A stretch of DNA of 64,000 bases, taken from Aureivirga marina (GTDB taxonomy: Bacteria > Bacteroidota > Bacteroidia > Flavobacteriales > Flavobacteriaceae). A program made the translations under genes and the position numbers. The notes below the pieces were generated by a model. It was not told the DNA's origin, searched no databases, and saw nothing but the letters and a program-made list of their open reading frames with translations. Location of the stretch: the NCBI RefSeq assembly GCF_015767265.1, contig NZ_JADPIB010000002.1, positions 495,786 through 559,785 of the forward strand, in the 5' to 3' direction. This document shows, piece after piece, positions 33,901 through 43,498 of this stretch (position 1 is its first letter; every line of letters begins with the position of its first letter).

Positions 33901-34295
33901 AATTTTAATTACAATTTTTTAAAAATTCTTAAATAATTATACACAGAACACTAAATAAATCTGTGTTACTTATATGTAATTTTACAGATTAATAAAATAG
34001 ACAGCTTATATTATTCTTATAAGTTTTTATGCTTAATGAGTTAATCAAATTCCCAATTAAAGAAATAACTCTTAAGTATATATTTTCAATATTTAACTAA
34101 TTAAAAATCAGTTAATTAAAATCTTAAAACCTTCGCTGTATTTCTAAAAGATTTTAATTTCATTCAAAAAAGTAGAATCAAATATTCAGAAATCACGCAA
34201 CAGAAAAAAGAAAAAGAAAAGTGATTTCATTTTGAAATAATAGAAATGCCATTAAAGCAAATCTGAAAAATTTACATAGCTTGTTAAAGGACTAA
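33901..34295. other. Non-coding gap between tssB and tssC
   Basis: No open frame of credible size or composition is present in these 395 bp. The only clear structure is an inverted repeat ACACAGA (33941-33947) / TCTGTGT (33960-33966) close to tssC, without a convincing T run on the minus strand. It may hold a separate tssC promoter or a leader RNA, but I see no clean TAnnTTTG element. Confidence 0.4.
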
Positions 34296-34754
34296 TTATC
34301 CTTTTTGTGCTTGGTCGATTTCCGCCAAGGCGTCAGAAAGCATTTGAACCATAGCAGCTCTTGCTTCAGGGTTTTCTAGCGCTTTTCTTAAAGCTCTATT
34401 AGAAGATAATTGACGCGCAATCTTGTTATGTTGCTCTTGCTCGATACTAAGTTTACTTAAAAAGTCACTATTCTCTTGAATTGCTTTTGCATTAAAGTCA
34501 CCTAAATTTGAAAAATTCATTTGCTCTTTTACTTCTGTTCCTTCTTGATCTTGAAATTCTAATTTCACAGAAGGCTTGAACTTATCAAATACATCTTCAA
34601 CAGATGATAACCCATAAATTGATTCTGGTTTTATAGGTGCTTCAGTTGTTAATTTTTGTACTAGTAAAGTTCTGTTTGATGCGATTTCAGAAATAGATTC
34701 ACTTGCGTCGGTCTTAACTTCGTTACCCCCTATTCCATAATTATACATAGACAT
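34296..34754 (-). CDS. tssB: T6SS contractile sheath small subunit TssB
   Basis: Partner of TssC in the sheath. The 152 residues show the TssB pattern: a short N-terminal segment, then YGLSSVEDVFDKFKPSVKLEFQDQEGTEVKEQMNFSNLGDFNAKAI (family core, here quoted around LGDF and the FKPS motif), and a C-terminal helix rich in Ala/Arg (LSSNRALRKALENPEARAAM). It is divergent from tssE with 110 bp between the starts, so this short interval drives both arms of the structural locus. Confidence 0.92.
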   Translation of the reverse strand: MSMYNYGIGGNEVKTDASESISEIASNRTLLVQKLTTEAPIKPESIYGLSSVEDVFDKFKPSVKLEFQDQEGTEVKEQMNFSNLGDFNAKAIQENSDFLSKLSIEQEQHNKIARQLSSNRALRKALENPEARAAMVQMLSDALAEIDQAQKG

Positions 34755-34864
34755 AAAAATGCATTTTTTTAAATTAATTATAAGCTAAAATAAAAAATAT
34801 TAACAAAATAATGTTAAAAAATTAATTTTTTTTCGATATTTGTTAGAGCTAAAAGAGAGAGACT

Positions 34865-35296
34865 ATGGAATATTTGAAGCTTCCCTTACAATTTTCTGAT
34901 GTTATTAAGGGAAAAAAACAAGCAAAATGCTCTTTTGAAGAATCGATAGCGCAACATATAATGATACAAGTGTTATCGCAATACGGAGAAGTGGTTTGTA
35001 GAAAGGATTTTGGTACGGAGATTTGGGAGTTGGAGTTTAACCAACAATTAAAGTCTTACAAATGGGAAGAGAGTATAAAAAAATCGATTATTCGTTCATT
35101 AACAAAATATGAAACTCGTATAAAAAATATAGATGTTGAAGTTAAACTTAGTGAAGTAGAATTCAGAGAAAGTAGATATAGCGCATATAATCAAGTCAAA
35201 AAAAAGGCAAATATTTATGTCTATGCTACAATTATACAAAGTGGTGAACCTTTTAAGTTTCATACTTCTCTATTTGTAAGTCCTCTATCTCAATAA
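34865..35296 (+). CDS. tssE: T6SS baseplate protein TssE (gp25-like)
   Basis: First gene of the plus-strand structural operon. The 143 residues match the GPW/gp25 lysozyme-like fold without lysozyme function: LKLPLQFSDV, ESIAQHIMIQVLSQYGEVVCRKDFGTEIWELEF (shared GxxxxxxxFGTxIWxL core) and the later helix SIKKSIIRSLTKYETRIKNIDVEV. TssE starts sheath polymerisation on the baseplate. The next gene, tssF, starts 6 bp downstream. A near-consensus GATATTTG element stands about 25 bp before the ATG. Confidence 0.88.
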   Translation: MEYLKLPLQFSDVIKGKKQAKCSFEESIAQHIMIQVLSQYGEVVCRKDFGTEIWELEFNQQLKSYKWEESIKKSIIRSLTKYETRIKNIDVEVKLSEVEFRESRYSAYNQVKKKANIYVYATIIQSGEPFKFHTSLFVSPLSQ

Positions 35297-35302
35297 TTAA
35301 TT

Positions 35303-37078
35303 ATGATTACAGATTTTAATAAAATCAAAGAGCGTGTTCAAAAGCGCTCAAAATTATTTTGGGGGATTGAAGAACATCAATCAATGGACCCAATAATAGA
35401 GCTTATTTTAGATGTTTTTTCTTACGAGCTTTCTAAAATACATCAAGAAATTGAAGTTTCGGATGGTATTTTATTGGAACGTTTAGCCAAAATTCTAGTA
35501 AAAGACGAATGGGTTTTACCAAGCCCAAGTCACGCTTTACTTCAAGTTCAACCAATTGAAGTTACGAATCAACTTAATATAAAATCGCATTTCTACATTC
35601 AAAAAATGATTCAAGGAGATCATGTACAAACGATGTATTTTACTCCAATTTTTGATTTTAAAGCGATTCAAGCTTCTGTTGTTGCCAAAATTACTAAGCA
35701 AAAATGTATTGCCTACGATGAAAATCATTTTGTTGAAGTAGAATTAAATCCTATTCAAAAGCCTACAGTTAAAGAAAATAGTGTTTGGATTGGGATTAAA
35801 TTACATCCAGAAATTCTAGAAAAAGAAGTAGAAATTCCTGTTTGTATTTTACCTCAAGAAAACGAATTAACTTCATTATTTTCATTGATTAATGTATTTG
35901 ATGCTGATGGAAATAAACTTCCTTTCCAAAAGAGAAAAACTTCTAAAAAATCGTCAAATGAACATTATTTTGATAATATAAATCGACATTATCAAGATTA
36001 TCTTTATACAATCGACACAAAAAAGCATGCATTTAAAACAGAATCTATTGAAGAAAAATGGAGTAAATATTTTGATGTAGAAGAAATTGAAGATTTCGCT
36101 GAACCTCTGATTTGGTTAGAATTTCAATTTCCAATTGCTTTTGAAACTTCTTATTTAAACAATATAGATATTAGTTTAAATACTTTTCCTGTTGTAAACA
36201 GAAAACATGGGTATAAACAACATGAAGTAAAGAAAAACGGGAAAATTATCTCCCTTCTTGCAAAATACCAAGAACATTTCTTGAATGTTGATTCTTTAAA
36301 TGATGATCATGGAAGAACGTATGATAATACAATGAGAGATGGATTGTCAAATCTGGAAGGAACTTACACTGTTTTTTATGGTGATATTCAACGTTTTGAC
36401 AAAAGAAATGCAAAAATAATTCTACAAAATGTAATCCAAAAAGTTCGCGAAGAAGGAAGTGCTTTTTCTGCAATGGGTTACGATTTATTAAACACTTATC
36501 TAGATGAATTGATTCAAAAAATTGATGTTCTCGATCAGAAAATTCAATACGAATATAAATCCATCGATGCAGATAGTGAACAGCTTTTTCTTCAAACAAT
36601 TCCACACAAAAACACAGCATTTTTTGAATGTCATTATTGGGAATCAAATGGAGAATGGGCAAATAATATTAAGAAAAACACAATATTAAATCAATATCAA
36701 TCAAGCGGTTTACAAGTTCAGAGTATCCGATTAAAAACTAGTACAGTTGGTGGATTACTTAAAAACAGAAGCAATGATAAAATCAATAGTTTACGATATG
36801 GACTTATTTCGAAAGATCGTATTGTTTCTAATGAAGATATCAAAGGATTCTTAAAAAATATTTTAGGTAAAAAGCTTTCTGATTTAGAAATTAAATCTGG
36901 AACTATGATTTCAAAAGATCCAAAAAAAGGAATTGTCAGAACTGTTGATGTTACATTAAAACTCAACAATGACATTATGTTAGAAGAAGAAAATAAAAAC
37001 CGCTTATCACATTATTTAACTTTGGAATTGGCGCATCGTTCCGTACATCAGATTCCATATCAACTTAAGATTATATAA
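35303..37078 (+). CDS. tssF: T6SS baseplate subunit TssF
   Basis: Large baseplate wedge protein of 591 residues. The N-terminus carries the typical TssF opening (KIKERVQKRSKLFWGIEEHQSMDPIIELILDVFSYELSKIHQEI pattern around residues 5-50) and a beta-rich middle. The C-terminal part ends with VDVTLKLNNDIMLEEENKNRLSHYLTLELAHRS. It interacts with TssG, TssK and TssE. The length is close to the family norm, and the position between tssE and clpV, followed by tssG, supports the call. ClpV starts 1 bp after its stop codon. Confidence 0.85.
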   Translation: MITDFNKIKERVQKRSKLFWGIEEHQSMDPIIELILDVFSYELSKIHQEIEVSDGILLERLAKILVKDEWVLPSPSHALLQVQPIEVTNQLNIKSHFYIQKMIQGDHVQTMYFTPIFDFKAIQASVVAKITKQKCIAYDENHFVEVELNPIQKPTVKENSVWIGIKLHPEILEKEVEIPVCILPQENELTSLFSLINVFDADGNKLPFQKRKTSKKSSNEHYFDNINRHYQDYLYTIDTKKHAFKTESIEEKWSKYFDVEEIEDFAEPLIWLEFQFPIAFETSYLNNIDISLNTFPVVNRKHGYKQHEVKKNGKIISLLAKYQEHFLNVDSLNDDHGRTYDNTMRDGLSNLEGTYTVFYGDIQRFDKRNAKIILQNVIQKVREEGSAFSAMGYDLLNTYLDELIQKIDVLDQKIQYEYKSIDADSEQLFLQTIPHKNTAFFECHYWESNGEWANNIKKNTILNQYQSSGLQVQSIRLKTSTVGGLLKNRSNDKINSLRYGLISKDRIVSNEDIKGFLKNILGKKLSDLEIKSGTMISKDPKKGIVRTVDVTLKLNNDIMLEEENKNRLSHYLTLELAHRSVHQIPYQLKII

Positions 37079-37079
37079 G

Positions 37080-39518
37080 ATGAATTTGAAAGAAAAAATA
37101 TTAAGCAGCAGCTTATTATTCATATTAGAACAAGCAAAACAAAAAGCAAAAAAATCAGGAAAACCTACTTTTGGTGTTCCACATTTAGCATTAGCAATTC
37201 TTGAAGAAAAATCAGGAGTTAGCAGTATTTTAAAAAGTATTCAAAAAGATGTAGAATACATCAAAGAATGGTTTGAAATGCATTGTGAAATGTATCAATC
37301 AAATGCAGAACAACAAAGCGAAGTTTATCCTGACGATTTGGTTGAAAAAGTGATTGATGAATCTGAACGTTCTATGATCAAACTAGGAACAGATGCAATC
37401 GATCCTTTATGTGTATTTACAGCAGTTATCAGGCAAGGTGTTGTATATACAAACAAGCAATTGTATTCTTTAGGAATTTCAGAAAATGATTTCTATAAAT
37501 TATATGATTCAGACAATGTAAAAGTAGCTGATTCTTTTTTAGAAGATTCGGAAGAAGCTTTTATTGAATTGCCTTTTTGTAAAAAATTAAAAACGAAAGA
37601 ATCTTGTGATAAAGGTGCTTTAATTCTTGGTAGAGATGCTGAAATTCGAACAATTTTAGAAGTAATTCAACGAAAAGAAAGTCGAGGAGTTTTAATTGTT
37701 GGAGATCCTGGAGTTGGGAAATCAAGTATTTTAACTTTATTAGCAAAAACATTGGTAGAAACGGAAGTTCCAATGGAATGTATCAGTTTGGAAACTTCTA
37801 AATTATTAGCTGCTTCTAATTCTGTAAATGAAGTTTCTAAAAAATTAAGCACAACAATTGATAAAATTTCTCAGAATTCACAACCAAGCATTTTTTGCAT
37901 GGACGATTTACATGTTTTAATTGAAGCAAATACGGGAAATAATAATACAATTATCAATTTAATTTCTTCTTATCTGGATGACAATTCTTGTTATTTCTTA
38001 GCAACAATTACTTCAGATAATTATAGAAAATCTATTGAAAAGCATCCGATAAAACGAAAATTAGAAGTAATACAATTGGAAGAATTGGCAGAAGATATAA
38101 TTCCTTTATGTATCGGAACATATGTCCAACATCTTTCAAAACATTTTGATTTACAAGTTACGGCGGATGCAATTAAGGAATCTATTCACCATTCTCAACG
38201 ATATTTTAAAGAAGATAAACTTCCTGCAAGTGCAATTGATTTATTAGATAGAACATTGGCATCTGTAGATTTAAGTAATCATAATTCTTTAAAAACGGTT
38301 CAACTTTACCAAAGTAAAATTCAGGAAATCTCTTTAGAAGAAGAAAATAGTAAAGAAGAACTTCAGTTAATTCTTTCTTTGATTCAAAATGGAATGAGTC
38401 CTTTGATTCTTTCCAAATTAAAAGAAAATTATGCTTTTGAATCTTCTTTAGAAACAGCAGATTTTAAAGAGCTTTTAATTAAATATACAGATGAACTAAT
38501 AGAAATTTCTAATTATCCAATTTCAGAAGTTACAGATGAACATATTTCTGCAATTACAGCTGAAATGACAGGAATTCCTTTAGGGAAAATTCAAGCAGAT
38601 GAAAAGGATAAATTATTACAAATCGATAGTCATTTAAAGAAACGCGTAAAAGGACAAAATATCGCAATTGAAACGCTTGCGGATGCGATTATCGAATCTC
38701 GTTCTGGTTTGAGTAATCCAAAACAACCAATTGGTTCTTTTTTCTTCCTAGGTCCTACAGGAACAGGGAAAACAGAACTTACAAAATCCTTAGCTTCTTT
38801 ACTTTTTGATGATGAAAGTGCAATGATTCGTTTTGATATGTCAGAATTTAAAGAAGAACATTCAGCAGCTTTATTATATGGAGCGCCTCCAGGTTATGTC
38901 GGTTATGAAGAAGGTGGAATGTTGGTAAATAAAATTAGACAAAAACCATATTCTGTTGTTCTTTTTGATGAAATTGAAAAAGCGCATCATTCGGTTTATG
39001 ATGTCTTTTTACAAATGATGGATGAAGGACAAATTCATGACAAACTTGGAAGAACTGGAGATTTTTCTAATGCGATTATCATTTTTACTTCAAATATTGG
39101 AAGTGAATGGATTTCAGAGCAATTTGAACAAGGAAAAACACCTACTTCTTCTGAATTAGTAGATATTATGGCTAAATATTTTAGACCAGAATTTTTAGGA
39201 CGTTTAACAGAAGTTGTTCCATTTGCATCTATTAATAAATCTGTTGCAAAAGATATTTTCCTATTACAATTTAATAAGTTAAAAAAGCAATTACAAGAGC
39301 AGAAAAACATTGAATTAACGCTTACAGAAACTGCTTTAGATTATTTAGCTGATAAAGGATTTTCTAAAAAATATGGAGCTAGACCAATTGCTGGTGTAAT
39401 TCGAACTTATATAAAGAAAAATATTTCAAAAATGATTGTTTCAGAAGCAGTTATTTCTGGTGATACTATTCAAATTGATATTAAAGATAACGCTCTACAT
39501 TGGGAAAAGGTTTCATAA
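37080..39518 (+). CDS. clpV: T6SS sheath-recycling AAA+ ATPase ClpV (TssH)
   Basis: Disassembles contracted TssB/C sheaths so that subunits can be reused. The 812 residues show a Clp N-terminal repeat domain (about 1-150), a first AAA+ module with Walker A GDPGVGKSS near 207 and FCMDDLHVLI as Walker B, and a second AAA+ module with Walker A GPTGTGKTE near 557, LFDEIEKAH, and sensor motifs (TSNIGSEW, FLGRLTEVVPF, KYGARPIAGVI). The overall plan is that of ClpB, but the locus and the short middle domain place it as ClpV. It is in an operon with tssF and tssG. Confidence 0.93.
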   Translation: MNLKEKILSSSLLFILEQAKQKAKKSGKPTFGVPHLALAILEEKSGVSSILKSIQKDVEYIKEWFEMHCEMYQSNAEQQSEVYPDDLVEKVIDESERSMIKLGTDAIDPLCVFTAVIRQGVVYTNKQLYSLGISENDFYKLYDSDNVKVADSFLEDSEEAFIELPFCKKLKTKESCDKGALILGRDAEIRTILEVIQRKESRGVLIVGDPGVGKSSILTLLAKTLVETEVPMECISLETSKLLAASNSVNEVSKKLSTTIDKISQNSQPSIFCMDDLHVLIEANTGNNNTIINLISSYLDDNSCYFLATITSDNYRKSIEKHPIKRKLEVIQLEELAEDIIPLCIGTYVQHLSKHFDLQVTADAIKESIHHSQRYFKEDKLPASAIDLLDRTLASVDLSNHNSLKTVQLYQSKIQEISLEEENSKEELQLILSLIQNGMSPLILSKLKENYAFESSLETADFKELLIKYTDELIEISNYPISEVTDEHISAITAEMTGIPLGKIQADEKDKLLQIDSHLKKRVKGQNIAIETLADAIIESRSGLSNPKQPIGSFFFLGPTGTGKTELTKSLASLLFDDESAMIRFDMSEFKEEHSAALLYGAPPGYVGYEEGGMLVNKIRQKPYSVVLFDEIEKAHHSVYDVFLQMMDEGQIHDKLGRTGDFSNAIIIFTSNIGSEWISEQFEQGKTPTSSELVDIMAKYFRPEFLGRLTEVVPFASINKSVAKDIFLLQFNKLKKQLQEQKNIELTLTETALDYLADKGFSKKYGARPIAGVIRTYIKKNISKMIVSEAVISGDTIQIDIKDNALHWEKVS

Positions 39519-39521
39519 CAA

Positions 39522-40457
39522 ATGGATTTTAGCAAAGTAAAACAAAGTGAGATATTTTATTATCAAGCTGAAATATTCTTTGAAGCATTTAAAGATTTAA
39601 TCAAAGAAAATGGCGATAAAGAATTCTGGATTAAAAATCAAGGAATTACTTCTAGAGCCTCTTCAAGAGATATTGATGATATTTCCGTATTTACTTATAA
39701 TGATAACGATTTTGTTAAGGAAGGACTTATTTTACATTTAAGTCGAGATGGAATTTACCATCAACTTCCAGAAATTTTATTTCACCCGATGAACATTGGA
39801 AGTCCAAGTATGAGTCATCGGGAAATTGTAAATACAATTAAAGAAAATCGAAAAAAGGAAAAAGAAAACATGAATTTCTTTATTCCTTTTGATACAGAAA
39901 TATTTCGTGAAAAATTAAATTTAGTAAATCGCTATTTACATATTTATACGGATAAATATGCAAAAAACAATCTTTATTCATTTGCTAAAGAAATGATTGA
40001 ATTAGATCTTTCTTTACATGAAAATGCAATGTTTAAGCTATTTCAAAATCTATGTAAAGCAGAAGAATTAAAAGAAAATCTTCCAGAATTGGCAAAATTA
40101 ATCGAAAGTATTTTAGCTCTTGAAGTAGAAATATCTTATACGCCACACTGGATGCATAATATTCCTTTCGAAGCGATTAGTGAGGGAATTTTAGGTGTAA
40201 GTTTAGGTTTAACTGGTCCTGTAAAAAGTGATCAAGATGACATTTTAGTTACTATTAAAATTCCCCAAAATTATAGTTATAAAAAAATCACAGAATCTAA
40301 GAAATTGATAAAACAAATTCTTGGTTTCTTTATTTTTTCAAACAGAGATATTCAAGTACAAGTTTCTTCAAATCATACAGATGGTTTTGAATTAGGAGAA
40401 CAATTTCTTGGATACGATTCAATTTTAGAACAATCAACAAAGCATTCTCATAATTAA
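39522..40457 (+). CDS. tssG: T6SS baseplate subunit TssG
   Basis: Baseplate wedge protein, 311 residues, encoded 3 bp after clpV. Sequence conservation with proteobacterial TssG is weak. The call rests on size, the operon place near tssF, and features such as LSRDGIYHQLPEILFHP early on, an internal segment of leucine-rich helices, and ISEGILGVSLGLTGPVKSDQDDILVTIKIPQNYSY in the C-terminal half, which resembles the TssG/TssK interface region of subtype iii systems. No signal peptide or membrane helix, as expected for a cytoplasmic baseplate part. Confidence 0.75.
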   Translation: MDFSKVKQSEIFYYQAEIFFEAFKDLIKENGDKEFWIKNQGITSRASSRDIDDISVFTYNDNDFVKEGLILHLSRDGIYHQLPEILFHPMNIGSPSMSHREIVNTIKENRKKEKENMNFFIPFDTEIFREKLNLVNRYLHIYTDKYAKNNLYSFAKEMIELDLSLHENAMFKLFQNLCKAEELKENLPELAKLIESILALEVEISYTPHWMHNIPFEAISEGILGVSLGLTGPVKSDQDDILVTIKIPQNYSYKKITESKKLIKQILGFFIFSNRDIQVQVSSNHTDGFELGEQFLGYDSILEQSTKHSHN

Positions 40458-40463
40458 GAACAC

Positions 40464-41342
40464 ATGGCAATACTTATTAAATTTTTTTTACAATTCCTTT
40501 TAGTACCAATCATCAGTGCTTTAGCAATTATCATTCTTGGAAATATTGCGAAAGGACGAGCTTTACTAAAGAAGAAAAGACTAATAGTATTTATTTTAGT
40601 TCTCGCTATTATTTTAACGCTTCCTAGTTTATATGGATTATTAAAATACGAATTTGTTTGGGGAGGATTATTAGTTACAGTTCTGACTTATTTGTTATTG
40701 GGTTATTGTTTTAATCTATATTCCAAAACACAATTATTTCAATCAATCGGTTTTGAAAACAACAAGACTTTTATTTTTAGTTCTTTATCTGTTTCTATTT
40801 TAATCGGTGGTTGGCTTTACTATTTATCATTCTCTTATTTAAGTCAATTAAGCTATTCTATTTGGGGAGTTTTCACTTTATTTTGGTTTTTAGTCCCTCC
40901 TATTTTTAGCGTTTCAAGACAAAGATATATTGACATTCCTACACCTTTTTACAAACAATGGATTGTAGATTTAAAAACAAATGACGAAGAATTTTGGAAT
41001 CATGTGGATACTTTTAAATTAATGCAGGTAAATGTAAAAATTAAGAGAAGTGAAAAAGATAATGAATACGCTTCCTTTTCTGTAAAACTACCAGAAAAAG
41101 TAGGATTAGGAGTTTGGTTTAACAGATTTGTTGAAGATCAAAATATACGATTTCCTGGAGAGCCAATTGAGCTTAAAAATGAATCCCAAACTTATGGTTG
41201 GATTTTTTATACAACAAAATGGCTTCCAATTCCATTATTTACAAAAATGCTCGATTTTGATGGAGATGTAAAAGAGAATGAAATCTCGAATAAATCTACC
41301 ATTTACATTCGTAGAGTATTAACAGATAATTCCTCTTATTAA
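40464..41342 (+). CDS. tssN: T6SSiii membrane protein TssN
   Basis: Inner-membrane component specific to Bacteroidota T6SS, which lack TssJLM. The 292 residues begin with four or five predicted membrane helices in the first ~155 residues (FFLQFLLVPIISALAIIILG, LIVFILVLAIILTLPSLYGL and so on), followed by a cytoplasmic domain with QRYIDIPTPFYKQWIVDL and YGWIFYTTKWLPIPLFTKML. Size and layout fit the TssN family. It lies between tssG and tssK, where it can link the baseplate to the membrane complex. Confidence 0.82.
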   Translation: MAILIKFFLQFLLVPIISALAIIILGNIAKGRALLKKKRLIVFILVLAIILTLPSLYGLLKYEFVWGGLLVTVLTYLLLGYCFNLYSKTQLFQSIGFENNKTFIFSSLSVSILIGGWLYYLSFSYLSQLSYSIWGVFTLFWFLVPPIFSVSRQRYIDIPTPFYKQWIVDLKTNDEEFWNHVDTFKLMQVNVKIKRSEKDNEYASFSVKLPEKVGLGVWFNRFVEDQNIRFPGEPIELKNESQTYGWIFYTTKWLPIPLFTKMLDFDGDVKENEISNKSTIYIRRVLTDNSSY

Positions 41343-41354
41343 AAAAAAACTTAC

Positions 41355-42503
41355 ATGAATAATATAAAACATTTAGCAATTAACTGGACGGATGGTGTTA
41401 AAATTAATAAAGACCATTTTAAAAACAGTTATTTTCATTTAATCGAAACAATAAAAGAGCAAAACCAAATTTCATTAAACGACTATAATTTTGGTTTATT
41501 AGCTCCTTTAAATGGTTATAATAGTCCACTTGTTTTAAAAACAACAAGTGATTCTACAGAGCGTTTGACAATTCAATTAGAATCTTGTCATGCTGTAACG
41601 CAAGGTGGTTATCAAATTCTGTTTAGTAGAGAACTTTATGGAGATGATTTACCTTCTATTACTTTAAAAAATGACGTTTCAGAATCTGAAACTTCGTATC
41701 ATATTCTACTAACAATTCATCCTTTTACACAAATTCCAGTTGGTGAACCAGATCCGGAAGTTATTCCATTACACCAACCATTTGTACTTCCAAAAATTAC
41801 TTTAGAAGCAGTTTCAGCGGTAGATTTTAATCCAAAAGGATATAAAAATTATTATTTGGTAATTGGAAGAGTAAGTAAAAGAAATGGTGTTTTAAGTTTT
41901 GATCATTCATATATTCCACCAATTTCTCAAATTCAACATTTCGCTATTACAAATGATTTGTTGAGAACTTTGACAATGCGTTTAGTGAAAATTAAAAACT
42001 ACGCTTTAGATATTTATAGAAAAAATAAAAATAAAACAGTTAATAATCCTTTAGTTACAAATACATTTTTATTAAATCATAAGATGCTTTCTTATATCAG
42101 TCATCATCTTTTTGATTTTCAAGAAATGGGAAAAAACCAACCTCCTATTTTCTTGCTTCAAAAATCTGCAATTTTAGGTCATGAATTATTATTAGAACTA
42201 GAATTGATGAGTGATAATGATAGAGAGCAATTACTTCAATATATCTATGAATGGATTGATGTTAAACCTTCTGATTTAGAAAGTACACTTTCTTCTGTTT
42301 CAGAGTTATCTTACAATCATTACAATTTGAAAAATATTTTATTCTGGATTGAAAAATTCACGAGTTTATTAGAAGTTTTATGGCGAAAGTTTAGCGATTT
42401 AGAATATATCGGTCAAAGAAAAGAAAACATTGTAATTAGTGAAGATATTCCAGTAGAGAAAAAAGTTGAAAAACAAAAAAGATCTTGGTCTATTATTGAT
42501 TAA
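41355..42503 (+). CDS. tssK: T6SS baseplate protein TssK
   Basis: Trimeric baseplate protein that docks the wedges on the membrane complex. The 382 residues open with the family-like segment INWTDGVKINKDHFKNSYFHLIE (the WxxGxxxxxxHF pattern), followed by a beta-rich shell domain (LAPLNGYNSPLVLKT, LLTIHPFTQIPVGEPDPEVIP) and a helical bundle towards the end. No membrane helices. The motif that replaces the usual WxEGMxLxPQHFQ start is weaker here, as known for subtype iii. Encoded 12 bp after tssN. Confidence 0.85.
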   Translation: MNNIKHLAINWTDGVKINKDHFKNSYFHLIETIKEQNQISLNDYNFGLLAPLNGYNSPLVLKTTSDSTERLTIQLESCHAVTQGGYQILFSRELYGDDLPSITLKNDVSESETSYHILLTIHPFTQIPVGEPDPEVIPLHQPFVLPKITLEAVSAVDFNPKGYKNYYLVIGRVSKRNGVLSFDHSYIPPISQIQHFAITNDLLRTLTMRLVKIKNYALDIYRKNKNKTVNNPLVTNTFLLNHKMLSYISHHLFDFQEMGKNQPPIFLLQKSAILGHELLLELELMSDNDREQLLQYIYEWIDVKPSDLESTLSSVSELSYNHYNLKNILFWIEKFTSLLEVLWRKFSDLEYIGQRKENIVISEDIPVEKKVEKQKRSWSIID

Positions 42504-42514
42504 AACTAATTCAC

Positions 42515-43015
42515 ATGAAACCATTAAATCATAAAGAACTTTCTCAATCAAAGAGAAAGTTCACTATTGCATTTTCTATCAATCTTTTCATCATTGGAAT
42601 AGGAATGTTTTTTACATTTTTTATCGCAAAAAAAGGAATGGAAGTTTTGACAGAAAAGCAAACATCTTATAATCATATTTTTCAAAAACAAGCAGCAATT
42701 ACGTTTGAAATTGATCATATCACAAAAATGTTATATCAATTAAAAAACAAAAATAGAACACTTAGCGAGCATCGTCAATTTCAGGGAATTATCAATGAAT
42801 TACGAAGCACATTGGAAGAAAATATGGAAAAAGACGGAAAACTCTCTAAAGAGTTTGAGTTATATGGCGAAATGCTTTCTCAAATTAAAGCAATTCAAAA
42901 TACCATAGATATTTATGAAGAACAATCAGAAGAGTATGAATATAACAAAGAATTACTTGAAAGATGTAGAAAAAAATATCGTGAGGATAAACTTAAAATG
43001 AAAGAAGAAGAATGA
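42515..43015 (+). CDS. tssO: T6SSiii membrane complex protein TssO
   Basis: A 166-residue protein with a cytoplasmic Lys/Arg-rich start (NHKELSQSKRK), one membrane helix at about 17-40 (FTIAFSINLFIIGIGMFFTFFIA), and a periplasmic coiled coil to the end. This architecture and place after tssK fit TssO, one of the Bacteroidota-specific proteins that stand in for TssJLM. Its stop overlaps the next start by 4 bp. The neighbour at 43012 has the same architecture, so which of the two corresponds to named TssO and which to TssQ needs a profile search. Confidence 0.65.
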   Translation: MKPLNHKELSQSKRKFTIAFSINLFIIGIGMFFTFFIAKKGMEVLTEKQTSYNHIFQKQAAITFEIDHITKMLYQLKNKNRTLSEHRQFQGIINELRSTLEENMEKDGKLSKEFELYGEMLSQIKAIQNTIDIYEEQSEEYEYNKELLERCRKKYREDKLKMKEEE

Positions 43016-43470
43016 AAACTTTAAATCAAATCAGTGAAATTTTTTGGAAGAAAATTAAATTCATAATGGTATTTACGTTATCTGTTTGTTTGATTTATAT
43101 CGTTATCACCAAATTTATTTTTAAAGTTCCAATCACAGACAATCAAGAATTATTAGAATCTATCAAACAGCATGAAACGCTTTTGGAAGATCAGCAAATG
43201 CATATTCAAAAAATTAAAGATATAAGAGAACAAATTAAGAATATGGATTTTCAGATTCATCAAGTGCAAACTGAAGATGATATAAAGCGAGCTATATTTC
43301 AAATTCGTTCTATTTATAAAGACAATAAAATGAATTCAAAATATCTTTTTAGTATTCAATCTTCGAATTTACTTCAAATGTATTTTGACACACGAGAACA
43401 ACATAGTTCATTGCAAAAAAATAAAGAAATTATCTTGAATAATTTGAACGAATGTAAGGCAAACATTTAA
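43012..43470 (+). CDS. Small coiled-coil membrane protein of the T6SSiii complex (TssQ/TssO-type)
   Basis: A 152-residue protein whose layout repeats that of the preceding gene: short basic N-terminus (KTLNQISEIFWKKIK), one membrane helix at about 16-38, then a long coiled coil rich in Gln, Glu, Ile and Lys (LESIKQHETLLEDQQMHIQ, IREQIKNMDFQIHQVQ). The ATG overlaps the stop of the previous gene (ATGA), showing translational coupling and probable equimolar synthesis. The two may form a heteromeric periplasmic stalk. There is no lipobox, so it is not a lipoprotein. Confidence 0.6.
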   Translation: MKTLNQISEIFWKKIKFIMVFTLSVCLIYIVITKFIFKVPITDNQELLESIKQHETLLEDQQMHIQKIKDIREQIKNMDFQIHQVQTEDDIKRAIFQIRSIYKDNKMNSKYLFSIQSSNLLQMYFDTREQHSSLQKNKEIILNNLNECKANI

Positions 43471-43498
43471 TGTTTCGAATACGAATTTAAAACCTATT

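Noticed and set aside
33941-33966. Inverted repeat ACACAGA/TCTGTGT as a tssB terminator
   Set aside because: The stem is only 7 bp with a 12-nt loop and is not followed by a T run on the minus strand; it lies 330 bp after tssB.
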